From NCBI GenBank assembly GCA_902782985.1, contig CACZPC010000175.1:1-9340 (forward strand): 9,340 bases of DNA, given 5' to 3'. Below are positions 1 through 6,613 of this stretch, piece by piece. The DNA is from Oscillospiraceae bacterium. GTDB taxonomy: Bacteria > Bacillota > Clostridia > Saccharofermentanales > Saccharofermentanaceae. The translations under genes were made by a program, and so were the position numbers. Each line of letters opens with the position of its first letter. The first letter of the stretch is position 1. Below the pieces are notes generated by a model. It was not told where the DNA came from. It did not search any database and was given only the letters and a program-made list of their open reading frames with translations.

Positions 1-186
1 CTTTGCGGTACGGCAGCAGTTATCTCTCCTGTCGGCAAGATCGTTGATCACGGTAAGGAGATCGCATTCCCCAGCGGCATGGAGGAGATGGGTCCCTGGA
101 CAAAGAAGCTTTATGATACTCTTACGGGTATCCAGATGGGTCGTATCGAAGCACCCGAGGGATGGATCAGAGTTATCGCCGAGTAA
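1..186 (+). CDS. ilvE: Branched-chain amino acid aminotransferase, C-terminal part (5' end outside window)
   Basis: Only the last 61 codons are present; the frame is open from base 1 to the TAA at 184-186. The visible peptide contains CGTAAVISPVGKI near its start and KKLYDTLTGIQMG towards its end. Both are characteristic of the C-terminal half of fold-type IV (class IV) PLP-dependent branched-chain aminotransferases, in which the GTA(A/C)-V-P segment lies beside the cofactor phosphate and the LYDxLTxIQxG helix closes the domain. Family members are about 340-360 residues, so roughly 80% lies upstream. The enzyme interconverts leucine, isoleucine and valine with their 2-oxo acids, using 2-oxoglutarate/glutamate, in the cytoplasm. 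The gene ends 33 bp before a strong terminator, so it is the last gene of its transcript. The catalytic lysine is outside the window, so activity cannot be judged. Confidence 0.92.
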   Translation, partial: LCGTAAVISPVGKIVDHGKEIAFPSGMEEMGPWTKKLYDTLTGIQMGRIEAPEGWIRVIAE

Positions 187-218
187 GCTTTTCGATATAA
201 TCTACAGAGATTTAAGAG

Positions 219-253
219 ACTCCGCAGCTTATAAGACGGCTGCGGAGTTTTTC
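219..253 (+). terminator. Intrinsic terminator after ilvE
   Basis: A perfect 10-bp stem (219-228 with 239-248) encloses a 10-nt loop and runs directly into TTTTT (248-252). It lies 33 bp after the aminotransferase stop codon. No plus-strand gene starts before it, so it ends the ilvE transcript. Confidence 0.9.
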
Positions 254-255
254 TG

Positions 256-264
256 TGCTAAAAT
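256..264 (+). promoter_or_regulatory. Candidate extended -10 promoter for the 304-888 gene
   Basis: TGCTAAAAT fits an extended -10 element (TGn followed by TAAAAT, 5/6 to consensus), starting just past the terminator U-tract. No convincing -35 hexamer lies 16-18 bp upstream. A start near 271 would leave a leader of about 33 nt containing the gene's Shine-Dalgarno sequence. The call rests on the short motif and its position. Confidence 0.35.
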
Positions 265-303
265 GAATGAGAATAATGATACCTGACAACAGGGAGGATA
301 TAA

Positions 304-888
304 ATGAACGGTTTATACATAAATACATCCGCGGATCTTTTTATCAAGATGTATCCGATCATAGATCTGCTCGGTGATGATGTTAAGTCATATAACTGGC
401 TGGTATCGGAGGTCGGTCCCTGGGATGCGGTATTTGTGAAATATTCCATAAAGAGCGACAGATATGAAAATGAGACATATCATTTTATCTCAGGCGATGA
501 ACTCCGGAAGGCGCTCTATGACAACAGGATGCAGGTAATGAACTATGCGACGCTTTCCGCTTTCGATAAGGATCTTAATATTGAACAGATCCTTGAGGGC
601 GGCATACCGAAGGCGGATTTCAATGATGATCTCTGGACCAATCCCGTCAGGATGCAAAACGAGAGATCCGTGATCGAGATCATTGCGGTAGACGGTATGA
701 AGCTTCAGATAAAGAGTCAGGATGACAAGATATTGGACCGCTATGCAGATGCGTACCCTAATGCAGTCGACCTTGCCAGATATAATGAGGGTGTGATGCG
801 TAAGACGGGTAATAAGGGCGGCAACTCTCAGGCGGACAAGGCAGAGGGCAAAGGCGGGTTCTTCTCAAGGTTATTCGGCAATCGATAA
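304..888 (+). CDS. Hypothetical protein, 194 aa, with amphipathic C-terminal tail
   Basis: The ATG at 304 is preceded by GGGAGG (292-297) at good spacing, and the product is a full-length soluble protein. I see no signal peptide and no membrane segment. Residues 1-160 look like a compact alpha/beta domain rich in aromatic and acidic residues (for example KSYNWLVSEVGPWD near residues 28-41 and a VIEIIAVDGMKLQI strand near 123-136). Residues 166-183 are a Gly/Lys/Asn/Ser-rich linker. The end, GGFFSRLFGNR, is a short basic-aromatic amphipathic helix of the kind that can dock a protein on a membrane or partner. The layout faintly recalls DUF2691-type proteins, but I am not sure of that. It stands alone between a terminator and a short gap before a membrane-protein gene. 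No function is assigned. Confidence 0.8.
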   Translation: MNGLYINTSADLFIKMYPIIDLLGDDVKSYNWLVSEVGPWDAVFVKYSIKSDRYENETYHFISGDELRKALYDNRMQVMNYATLSAFDKDLNIEQILEGGIPKADFNDDLWTNPVRMQNERSVIEIIAVDGMKLQIKSQDDKILDRYADAYPNAVDLARYNEGVMRKTGNKGGNSQADKAEGKGGFFSRLFGNR

Positions 889-928
889 TTCGTCAGATTC
901 ACAAAGAGATTAATCCGTAAAAGCATCA

Positions 929-934
929 TATAAT
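929..934 (+). promoter_or_regulatory. Possible -10 element before the 988-1422 gene
   Basis: A perfect TATAAT lies 53 bp upstream of the start codon. No -35 match lies 16-18 bp upstream and no TGn extension is present. The 99-bp gap to the previous gene also lacks a terminator, so the downstream gene may instead be read through from 304-888. Confidence 0.3.
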
Positions 935-987
935 TACAGATATGCAGGGCTGATAGGAAAATACGGTTAGAAGAGGTCGATAGAGTA

Positions 988-1422
988 ATGAAACGCGGTG
1001 CATTTTATGACATATCATTTTTTGTGATCCTTGTTTATGTATTTATTCATAAGTGGTTCGAGGATGACAGAGTTCAGAAGATCGCATTTGTGGCACTGGC
1101 CGTATCTGTTCTCTATGAGATCTTTTATATCCTTTTCTTCAGACGCAGGGAGATGGTATCCTTCGGCAGGAGTGTTGCCGTAGCGGGATTATATATATCG
1201 ATAATCCATATCATCATGGCTCTTGTATATCTTGCTTTTCAGTATATGGGCGGTACCGGTGTCGCGGGGATCTTCTCGTTTGACGGATTCTGCGAATTCT
1301 ATCAGATACCAATGGCGTCCAATATGCCGTATCTCGGGATCATACCGATGCTGATAAGCCTTTTGTATATAGCGATCTATGCTTTCGTTACCAAGCGCCA
1401 GTATTTAAAGTCTGCTTTCTGA
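988..1422 (+). CDS. Four-helix integral membrane protein of unknown function, 144 aa
   Basis: The ATG at 988 is preceded by AAGAGG (971-976) at a rather long spacing of 11 nt. The protein is strongly hydrophobic, with four predicted membrane segments near residues 8-21, 31-50, 62-86 and 114-134. A basic loop FFRRREM follows the second segment, and a short basic tail (TKRQYLKSAF) follows the last. By the positive-inside rule the basic loop and tail point to the cytoplasm. There are no catalytic motifs, cysteine pairs or charged intramembrane residues that would suggest a transporter or enzyme. I do not recognise the family. It follows the 304-888 gene on the same strand with no terminator between, so the two may be co-transcribed. 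Confidence 0.75.
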   Translation: MKRGAFYDISFFVILVYVFIHKWFEDDRVQKIAFVALAVSVLYEIFYILFFRRREMVSFGRSVAVAGLYISIIHIIMALVYLAFQYMGGTGVAGIFSFDGFCEFYQIPMASNMPYLGIIPMLISLLYIAIYAFVTKRQYLKSAF

Positions 1423-1459
1423 TCTTTAGTTTCCATTACTGTCTATCCTGCGTATACGA

Positions 1460-1468
1460 TGATATAAT
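1460..1468 (+). promoter_or_regulatory. Extended -10 promoter of the superoxide reductase gene
   Basis: TGATATAAT is a perfect extended -10 element (TGn plus TATAAT). CTGTCT at 1439-1444 is a weak -35 (3/6) at 18-bp spacing, as is common when the extended -10 is present. A start near 1475 gives a leader of about 24 nt containing AAGGAGG at 1484-1490. The gene therefore appears to have its own short transcript. Confidence 0.65.
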
Positions 1469-1498
1469 TAGGTATAGTGCATTAAGGAGGTCATTTCT

Positions 1499-1873
1499 AT
1501 GGCAGTAACACTTTATCGCTGCAAGCATTGCGGCAATATCATCATCAAACTTGTTGACAGTTCGGTTCCCGTAGTCTGCTGCGGAGAAAAGATGGAGGAG
1601 CTTATCCCGGCTTCGGTAGATGCAGCCGTCGAAAAGCATGTTCCGGTAGTAAAGATCGAGGACGGGATCGTAAGAGTAAGTGTAGGTTCAGTCGAGCATC
1701 CAATGACAGCCGAGCACTATATTTCCCATGTTATCCTTGAAACAAATGCCGGTATTCAGATAGCCGAGCTTCATCCTGAAGATAAACCTGAAGCTGTATT
1801 CTCACTTGTATCAGGCGCACAGATCATAGCAGCTTATGCATATTGCAATCTTCACGGACTCTGGAAGAGCTGA
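1499..1873 (+). CDS. dfx: Desulfoferrodoxin / superoxide reductase (2Fe type)
   Basis: The 124-residue protein matches the usual length of desulfoferrodoxins. The N-terminal desulforedoxin-like domain (1-36) holds the four cysteines of iron centre I: C8 and C11 (YRCKHCG) and the adjacent pair C27-C28. The C-terminal superoxide reductase domain holds the centre II ligands in the expected order: H48 in EKHVPV, H67 in EHPMT, H73 in AEHYI, then C116 and H119 in YCNLHGLW. The Glu-Lys pair before H48, which acts near the active site in the family, is intact. The enzyme reduces superoxide to hydrogen peroxide without making oxygen, in the cytoplasm, usually with electrons from rubredoxin. It is typical of anaerobes that meet occasional oxygen. 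AAGGAGG at 1484-1490 fixes the start. The gene stands alone with its own promoter and terminator; no rubredoxin gene is adjacent. Confidence 0.96.
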   Translation: MAVTLYRCKHCGNIIIKLVDSSVPVVCCGEKMEELIPASVDAAVEKHVPVVKIEDGIVRVSVGSVEHPMTAEHYISHVILETNAGIQIAELHPEDKPEAVFSLVSGAQIIAAYAYCNLHGLWKS

Positions 1874-1938
1874 AGCTGTAAGTCGAAAGTATATATGATC
1901 GCAGATCGGTTCTGAATTGATTGATCAATGCAAAATAA

Positions 1939-1968
1939 AAGATCCCCGGCCTTATGACCGGGGATCTT
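1939..1968. terminator. Bidirectional terminator between converging genes
   Basis: A perfect 11-bp stem (1939-1949 with 1958-1968) has an 8-nt loop. On the minus strand it is followed by TTTTATTTTG, a good U-tract for the operon ending at 1994. On the plus strand it is followed by the weaker TTAATCTTCTT, serving the superoxide reductase gene. It lies between the two converging stop codons. Confidence 0.88.
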
Positions 1969-1993
1969 AATCTTCTTGAGTCTTAAAACGTTA

Positions 1994-2284
1994 TCAGTTC
2001 AAAGAATCCATGATCTCGTTAACGTAAGCACCGCCTGTTGCGAGGTTGATGATGATACCGAGAGCCCAAAGAACAAGACCGATGATGGAAAGTACCATAC
2101 CTGCAGTAACCTTACCGCTGGTATTTCCTGCGTTCTTAGCCTGAAGGGCCATGATAAGACCTACAATTGCACAAGGACCGCAGCAAAGGATACCTACGAT
2201 ACCGAGTACGAGAGAAGCAGTTGCCTTACCATCCTCGGGCTGTCCGTCAATCACGGGTGCGTTCGTGTAATTTTCATTTTCCAT
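1994..2284 (-). CDS. DUF4190-type small membrane protein, 96 aa
   Basis: The product has an acidic, hydrophilic N-terminus of about 20 residues. Two membrane segments follow, the first near residues 25-45 (LVLGIVGILCCGPCAIVGLI) and the second near 59-80, joined by a short loop with ALQAKNAGN. This is the layout of DUF4190 proteins, in which a Gly-rich first helix is followed by a charged loop and a second helix. The frame could extend to a TTG at 2299, but I chose the ATG at 2284 because a GGGGGAT sequence lies at Shine-Dalgarno distance before it. The gene follows the DUF2752 gene by 24 bp and precedes a terminator, so it is the last gene of a two-gene operon. Its function is unknown; relatives are often linked to membrane or envelope proteins. 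The Cys-Cys-Gly-Pro-Cys run in the first helix is notable. Confidence 0.82.
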   Translation of the reverse strand: MENENYTNAPVIDGQPEDGKATASLVLGIVGILCCGPCAIVGLIMALQAKNAGNTSGKVTAGMVLSIIGLVLWALGIIINLATGGAYVNEIMDSLN

Positions 2285-2308
2285 GTTCAAATCCCCCAAT
2301 TAAAATTT

Positions 2309-2680
2309 TCAGAGTAACTCTGCATTTCTTATTATACAGTAAATCATCGCAATTCCAACAGCAGAATATAAGAATAATTTGTTAAGTCGCGGAAGATCAC
2401 GCCCCGCGGAGGTCAAATATCTTATATAAAGGATCTCTCCGAATGTGAAAGGCCATAAGAAGAACATGAGCTGATTATCATTAAAAGCCTCCTTGAACCT
2501 TAAGTGGAAAAGATCGATGAACATATGAGATAATCCGCAGCCGGGGCATTTCAGTCCGGTGATCTCGTGAAAGAGGCAGGGAATGCCAAACGAGGTGTAC
2601 TTTACGATGAAATAATAAATAACACCAAGCGTGATGATGCTCACGGCCGTAATGATCGTATCTTTGGCGGGTTTTGACAT
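2309..2680 (-). CDS. DUF2752 family membrane protein, 123 aa
   Basis: The protein carries the DUF2752 signature: a cysteine (C35), then TGLKCPGCGLSHMF with C45 and C48 followed by Ser-His, then an Asp/Asn-rich stretch near residue 68 leading into a helix. Three or four membrane segments are visible, near residues 10-27, 70-88 and 102-117. An in-frame ATG exists at 2719, but I prefer the ATG at 2680. The sequence AGGAGGT (2693-2687) sits at ideal spacing before it, and the longer form would begin upstream of the likely -10 element. The biochemical role of DUF2752 is unknown. The three cysteines might bind a metal or form a redox pair, which is inference. It is the first gene of the operon with the DUF4190 gene, a pairing that suggests a shared membrane role. 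Confidence 0.88.
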   Translation of the reverse strand: MSKPAKDTIITAVSIITLGVIYYFIVKYTSFGIPCLFHEITGLKCPGCGLSHMFIDLFHLRFKEAFNDNQLMFFLWPFTFGEILYIRYLTSAGRDLPRLNKLFLYSAVGIAMIYCIIRNAELL

Positions 2681-2707
2681 TGTATTACCTCCTCTTACTC
2701 CGCGTAT

Positions 2708-2736
2708 ATTATAGCCCAAGCATGACCTGCTGTCTT
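2708..2736 (-). promoter_or_regulatory. Promoter of the DUF2752-DUF4190 operon
   Basis: On the minus strand AAGACA (2736-2731, 4/6 to the -35 consensus) is followed after exactly 17 bp by a perfect TATAAT (2713-2708). A start near 2701 leaves a leader of about 20 nt holding the strong AGGAGGT site. It lies between two divergent transcription units. Confidence 0.65.
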
Positions 2737-2750
2737 TGCGGGATCATTCT

Positions 2751-2768
2751 TTAACAATTCTTTATACA
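2751..2768. promoter_or_regulatory. TTAACA-type direct repeat, possible operator between divergent operons
   Basis: TTAACA (2751-2756) followed by TTATACA (2762-2768) closely resembles the two better elements at 8844-8860 and 9111-9138. All share TTAACAAT(T/C)C, then TTA, then CATT. Here it lies 15 bp upstream of the -35 of the minus-strand operon and about 27 bp upstream of the candidate exporter promoter, a position where a regulator could act on either. The second unit is degenerate, so this copy is weaker evidence than the other two. Confidence 0.3.
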
Positions 2769-2794
2769 TTTTTTCGTATTAATAAATAATAGAT

Positions 2795-2803
2795 TGGTAT
2801 CAT
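2795..2803 (+). promoter_or_regulatory. Candidate extended -10 promoter of the exporter operon
   Basis: TGGTATCAT fits an extended -10 (TGn plus TATCAT, 5/6). No good -35 is visible at 16-18 bp. A start near 2810 gives a leader of about 30-35 nt before the adaptor gene, with AGGATGG at 2831-2837 as the Shine-Dalgarno region. Confidence 0.4.
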
Positions 2804-2838
2804 CTTTTCTGAAGAGAATATATGGATTATAGGATGGT

Positions 2839-4620
2839 ATGCATATGGCTAAGAAAAAGAACAAGTGGGTAACCGCGGTCGTCGTGATCTTATGTATCGT
2901 GATCTTTATCGGAGGCGGACTGTGGTATGTGAGCAAGTCAATGGAAAAAGCGACTGCACTGCTCAGTAAACCCGGTGAAGTACAGGTCTCCAGAATGAAT
3001 ATCCTCAGTACCGTAGACGGAAGCGGATATATCGCTGCGGCAGATTCTTTTGATATCAAGATACCTTCGGGCCTTGTTATCTCGGAGACTTTAGTCGAGG
3101 TAGGTGATGTCGTAAGTGAGGGCGATATAATCGCGAATATCGATCCGGCATCGATAACGACGGCGATCGTCAGTGCACAGACAGAACTTGATAATATCGA
3201 TAAGGCACTCGAGGATACGAGTGATATGAGCGACTATGAGATCGAGGAATATCATACGAGGCAGGATTACCTTAACAATAAGATAGAGATCCTTACGGCT
3301 TTCTATCTCGATCCGGTCGTAGTTGCTACTCAGTCAGGCGTAGTTACACAGCTCGGAAGCTCATCATCTTCAGCTGATGCGGGTGTGGATGTTTCCGATT
3401 ATACGGATCTTCTGGGCAAGCTCGATCCGGGGACAAACGGAGAAGACCCTGCCGCCGATCAGAGTACTGATAGTGATGAAGATGCTTCAGAGCCTGTTCA
3501 GGACAGTTCATCGGAGACAGGATCGTCCGATACCGCCCCTTCGGATACAACGCCCGAGGATACAACGGCGGAGACTTCTCCGACCCCCGGTGAAACACCT
3601 GCGACTACTCCTGCTGCAACAGTGATCACGGATCTTAAGGGACTTGTTATCACGGCTCCGGTAAGCGGAGCAGCACCGCAGTCGTCAATCGAGGAGACTG
3701 ATGAATATACAGGTTCCGTTATTTGGCTCGGAACCTCCGGAACATTTGATGCCGGTACGGTATATACGGCGATGGTGACTCTTGAGCCCAAGCCCGGTTA
3801 TGCATTCGGAAGCGAGAATGATCTTGAATTCGATCTTCCCGGTTCTACGAGCATCATTCCCAGTGTTGTAGGCGGAACATGTTTCGTAATGGTGACTTTC
3901 GAGGCTACCGAAGGAGAGGCACCTTCAGGTGACGGCAATGCACTCCCTTCTGATTTCAATATAAATGATTTCATAGCTGCATATACGGGCAGTGCAGGAG
4001 CACCCTCCGTTGCAGATTATGCCGCACTTTATAACGCATCAAATGCAAGCAATCTGGATGCTCTGGCAGCTGCATATTCCGGCAGCGGTTCCTCATCAGG
4101 AAGACCTTCTACAAACACAAGCGAGGATGTGGTCATCTCCATTGCCGAGACCGATGAGATCCGTGTCAGCATTGAGGTAGACGAGCTCGACATCCTCGGA
4201 GTCGAGGAAGGTCAGACAGCTACGGTTACATGTATTGCGATCCCGGACCGCGAGTTTACGGGTACCATTGTGCATATATCCAATCTTGCATCCAACGGTA
4301 CTACTAAGTACACGGTAGATATCGCTCTTACAATGGATCCCGATATGAGATTCGGTATGAGCGCCGATGCGAGCATTACTGTCGGCGAGGCCAGCAATGT
4401 ACTTACGATCCCGATGAATGCTCTCCAGCAGAGAGGCGATGAGACTTTCGTATTTACATCGGTAAATGAGGACGGATCCCTCGGCGGTGAAGTTGTAGTG
4501 AGCACGGGCGTATCCGACGGTACGGATGTTGAGATCACGAGCGGACTTAATGAAGGGGATACGGTTTATTTCGAGCAGAGTGCTTCCGAAGCACTGTCGG
4601 CTCTCGGAGTAGATGTCTGA
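2839..4620 (+). CDS. Membrane-fusion (MacA/HlyD-like) adaptor of an ABC exporter, with large Ig-like insertion
   Basis: The protein has 593 residues, far longer than the usual 350-430 of Gram-positive MacA-like adaptors. Residues 4-31 are a basic stretch plus one membrane anchor, so the rest lies outside the cell. The adaptor parts are a first lipoyl half (about 51-102, with VGDVVSEGDIIANI), a short coiled-coil hairpin (about 104-157), the second lipoyl half (161-173, TQSGVVTQLG), a beta-barrel (about 430-520, IRVSIEVDELDILGVEEGQ) and a membrane-proximal domain (521-580). Between the second lipoyl half and the barrel sits an insertion of about 255 residues: an acidic Ser/Thr/Pro linker (174-262), a compact beta domain (about 263-357, containing ITAPVSGAAPQ and YTAMVTLEPKPGYAF, an Ig-like repeat common in clostridial surface proteins) and a Gly/Ser/Ala linker (358-428). 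ATGs at 2839 and 2845 both fit the ribosome site AGGATGG (2831-2837); the second has the more usual spacing. The ATPase gene starts 18 bp downstream. Confidence 0.9.
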   Translation: MHMAKKKNKWVTAVVVILCIVIFIGGGLWYVSKSMEKATALLSKPGEVQVSRMNILSTVDGSGYIAAADSFDIKIPSGLVISETLVEVGDVVSEGDIIANIDPASITTAIVSAQTELDNIDKALEDTSDMSDYEIEEYHTRQDYLNNKIEILTAFYLDPVVVATQSGVVTQLGSSSSSADAGVDVSDYTDLLGKLDPGTNGEDPAADQSTDSDEDASEPVQDSSSETGSSDTAPSDTTPEDTTAETSPTPGETPATTPAATVITDLKGLVITAPVSGAAPQSSIEETDEYTGSVIWLGTSGTFDAGTVYTAMVTLEPKPGYAFGSENDLEFDLPGSTSIIPSVVGGTCFVMVTFEATEGEAPSGDGNALPSDFNINDFIAAYTGSAGAPSVADYAALYNASNASNLDALAAAYSGSGSSSGRPSTNTSEDVVISIAETDEIRVSIEVDELDILGVEEGQTATVTCIAIPDREFTGTIVHISNLASNGTTKYTVDIALTMDPDMRFGMSADASITVGEASNVLTIPMNALQQRGDETFVFTSVNEDGSLGGEVVVSTGVSDGTDVEITSGLNEGDTVYFEQSASEALSALGVDV

Positions 4621-4638
4621 TAACGGAGGCTCCGCGAA

Positions 4639-5430
4639 ATGATCATATTTAAAGATGTGTGTAAGACCTATTATATGGGTGACGAAGTAGTCCATGCTCT
4701 TGATCATGCCAATATCCATATCAAGCAGGGAGAATTTGTCAGCATTATCGGTCCTTCCGGAAGCGGTAAGTCTACCCTGATGAATATCATGGGGTGTCTT
4801 GACGTAGCTACTTCCGGCGAATATTACCTGGATAATCTCCCAATCGAGAGATACTCCGAAAAGCAGTTGGCGAAGATAAGAAATCAGAAGATCGGATTTA
4901 TATTTCAGAGCTTTAATCTGATCTCTACCATGACGGCCGAGGAAAATGTCGAGCTCCCGCTTATCTATCAGGGTGTCGGAATGGCCGAGAGGAAAAGGAG
5001 AGTAAAAGAAGCTCTTGAGATGGTCGACCTGTACTCCAGGAGAGGACATACGCCTAACCAGATGTCCGGCGGTCAGCAGCAGAGAGTTGCAATTGCCAGA
5101 GCCATGGCCTCCAAGCCTTCGCTCTATCTTGCAGATGAGCCTACGGGTAATCTTGACTCTGCTACGGGTAAGCAGATAATGAGCATCTTCAAGGAACTTA
5201 ATAAGCAGGGAAATACCATTGTTCTCATCACGCATGATGATTCCGTTGCCTGTCAGGCTCAGAGGAGCATCAGGATCAAGGACGGCAAGGTAAGTGATAT
5301 CGAGTTCGACAAGGATCAGCAGGATAAGAACGGGAAGGATAATGATCCCGATAAGTCTGATGACGGTTCCGACAGTGCAGATCCTAAGCCCTCGGAGGAA
5401 GTCAGGATGAGAGGAGGAGCTTACGCATGA
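4639..5430 (+). CDS. ABC exporter ATPase, MacB/LolD type, with acidic C-terminal tail
   Basis: All motifs of an active ABC ATPase are present: Walker A GPSGSGKST (38-46), Q-loop Q90 in FQSFNL, signature MSGGQQQRV (142-150), Walker B LYLADEP with catalytic E167, D-loop NLDS (171-174) and switch H199. The QSFNLI and EPTGNLDSATG segments place it in the MacB/LolD/FtsE group that works with FtsX-like permeases rather than importers. The domain ends near residue 223. A tail of about 30 residues follows, almost entirely Asp, Lys, Ser, Gln and Asn, which most relatives of about 225-235 residues lack. A Shine-Dalgarno CGGAGG at 4624-4629 supports the ATG at 4639. The stop codon overlaps the start of the permease gene by 4 bp (ATGA), implying coupled translation and a fixed ratio of the two subunits. 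Confidence 0.95.
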   Translation: MIIFKDVCKTYYMGDEVVHALDHANIHIKQGEFVSIIGPSGSGKSTLMNIMGCLDVATSGEYYLDNLPIERYSEKQLAKIRNQKIGFIFQSFNLISTMTAEENVELPLIYQGVGMAERKRRVKEALEMVDLYSRRGHTPNQMSGGQQQRVAIARAMASKPSLYLADEPTGNLDSATGKQIMSIFKELNKQGNTIVLITHDDSVACQAQRSIRIKDGKVSDIEFDKDQQDKNGKDNDPDKSDDGSDSADPKPSEEVRMRGGAYA

Positions 5431-6608
5431 TCTATCAGTCGATCAAGATGGCGATCAAGTCTATCCTCTCTAATAAGATGCGATCTTTCCTTACGATGCT
5501 CGGAGTCATCATCGGTGTATTCTCGCTCGTAGTCCTCGTATCACTTGTATCAGGTGCATCGGGTAAGATCACGGGAGCCATTAATGAGCTCGGTACTGAC
5601 CAGATAGATGTATATGTTAACGATACGGATGCAAAAGGTATCTCTTATAATGAGTTGATCACCGATATCAAAGGACTGTCGAGCATAGAGAATGTAGCAC
5701 CGCAGTCGTATTCGGTCGGCATCTGCATGAGCAGGAATGAAAGCGAAAGGAGTATCGTCTTCGGAACGACTCCGACGCTGCCTCTGGTTACCAATGTAAA
5801 GCTTGAAGCCGGAAGATTTATCATGAATCCCGATATGGATAACCACAGTAATGTCGTAGTAGTAAGTCATGAGCTTGCGGTCGATGTTATCGGAAGAGCA
5901 GATGTCGTAGGTGAGTCCTTAAGGATAAACGGAAGAGAATATACGATCATCGGTGTCACTGAGAAGCAGTCTAATCCGATGATGGCACTTCTGATGGGTA
6001 CCAACTACCGTGCGTATGTTCCGTTTACGACGATGGCAAGAGCTTTTCCGAACGGAAGTATGGAGGTTACAAGCTTTATTGCATCTCCCGTGGACGGTGA
6101 CTTCGCGACCGCAGAAGCCGATCTTAAGGATTATATGCTCAAGCGTTTTAATAATGATGAGGAAGCATTTGAGGTCTATAACGAATCGACTATCAGCGAT
6201 CAGATGGGTACGATCACCGGTGCATTATCTCTTCTCTTCGGCGGTATTGCGGGCATCTCGCTTCTCGTAGGCGGTATCGGTATCATGAATATCATGCTCG
6301 TATCCGTAACCGAGAGAACTCGTGAGATCGGTATTCGAAAGGCTATCGGTGCTCAGCCGAGAGTCATTATGCTTCAGTTCCTTATTGAAGCGATCGTATT
6401 AAGTCTTATGGGATGTCTGATCGGTATCGGATTTTCCTGGGTTACGATGCAGCTTATCAATATAATCGGTAAGGTCAACTTCGGCCTTTCGGCAGGTGTT
6501 ATTATCGTAGCCGTGGCATTCTCGACGGGAGTAGGAGTCATCTTCGGTCTTTATCCCGCCAGGAAGGCAGCACGTATGAGGCCTATCGATGCACTGAGAT
6601 ATAACTGA
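5427..6608 (+). CDS. ABC exporter permease, MacB/FtsX type
   Basis: The 393-residue protein has the MacB layout. A cytoplasmic N-terminal helix (SIKMAIKSILSNKMRSFLTM) leads into TM1 (about 20-42). An extracytoplasmic domain of about 220 residues (43-262, MacB periplasmic-core type) follows, then three membrane segments near 266-294, 313-342 and 355-376. The family motifs are clear: GIMNIMLVSVTERTREIG (285-302) with IRKAIGA after TM2, and YPARKAARMRPIDALRY at the C-terminus. Such permeases use ATP hydrolysis in the cytoplasm to move the outer domain, driving export or extraction of a substrate (peptide, lipid or drug) through the adaptor. The substrate cannot be deduced here. Start and stop fit the family. 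The gene ends 5 bp before the stop codon of a converging gene. Confidence 0.95.
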   Translation: MIYQSIKMAIKSILSNKMRSFLTMLGVIIGVFSLVVLVSLVSGASGKITGAINELGTDQIDVYVNDTDAKGISYNELITDIKGLSSIENVAPQSYSVGICMSRNESERSIVFGTTPTLPLVTNVKLEAGRFIMNPDMDNHSNVVVVSHELAVDVIGRADVVGESLRINGREYTIIGVTEKQSNPMMALLMGTNYRAYVPFTTMARAFPNGSMEVTSFIASPVDGDFATAEADLKDYMLKRFNNDEEAFEVYNESTISDQMGTITGALSLLFGGIAGISLLVGGIGIMNIMLVSVTERTREIGIRKAIGAQPRVIMLQFLIEAIVLSLMGCLIGIGFSWVTMQLINIIGKVNFGLSAGVIIVAVAFSTGVGVIFGLYPARKAARMRPIDALRYN

Positions 6609-6613
6609 TAATG

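Noticed and set aside
2167..2385. Plus-strand open frames opposite the DUF4190 and DUF2752 genes
   Set aside because: They are antisense to two genes with family motifs, ribosome binding sites, a promoter and a terminator, and show no domain of their own.
4096..5235. A 379-codon minus-strand open frame across the adaptor and ATPase genes
   Set aside because: It lies antisense to two genes with unmistakable motifs and shows no recognisable domain. The composition is that of a mirrored coding strand, and an antisense frame of this length can arise by chance opposite codon-biased genes.
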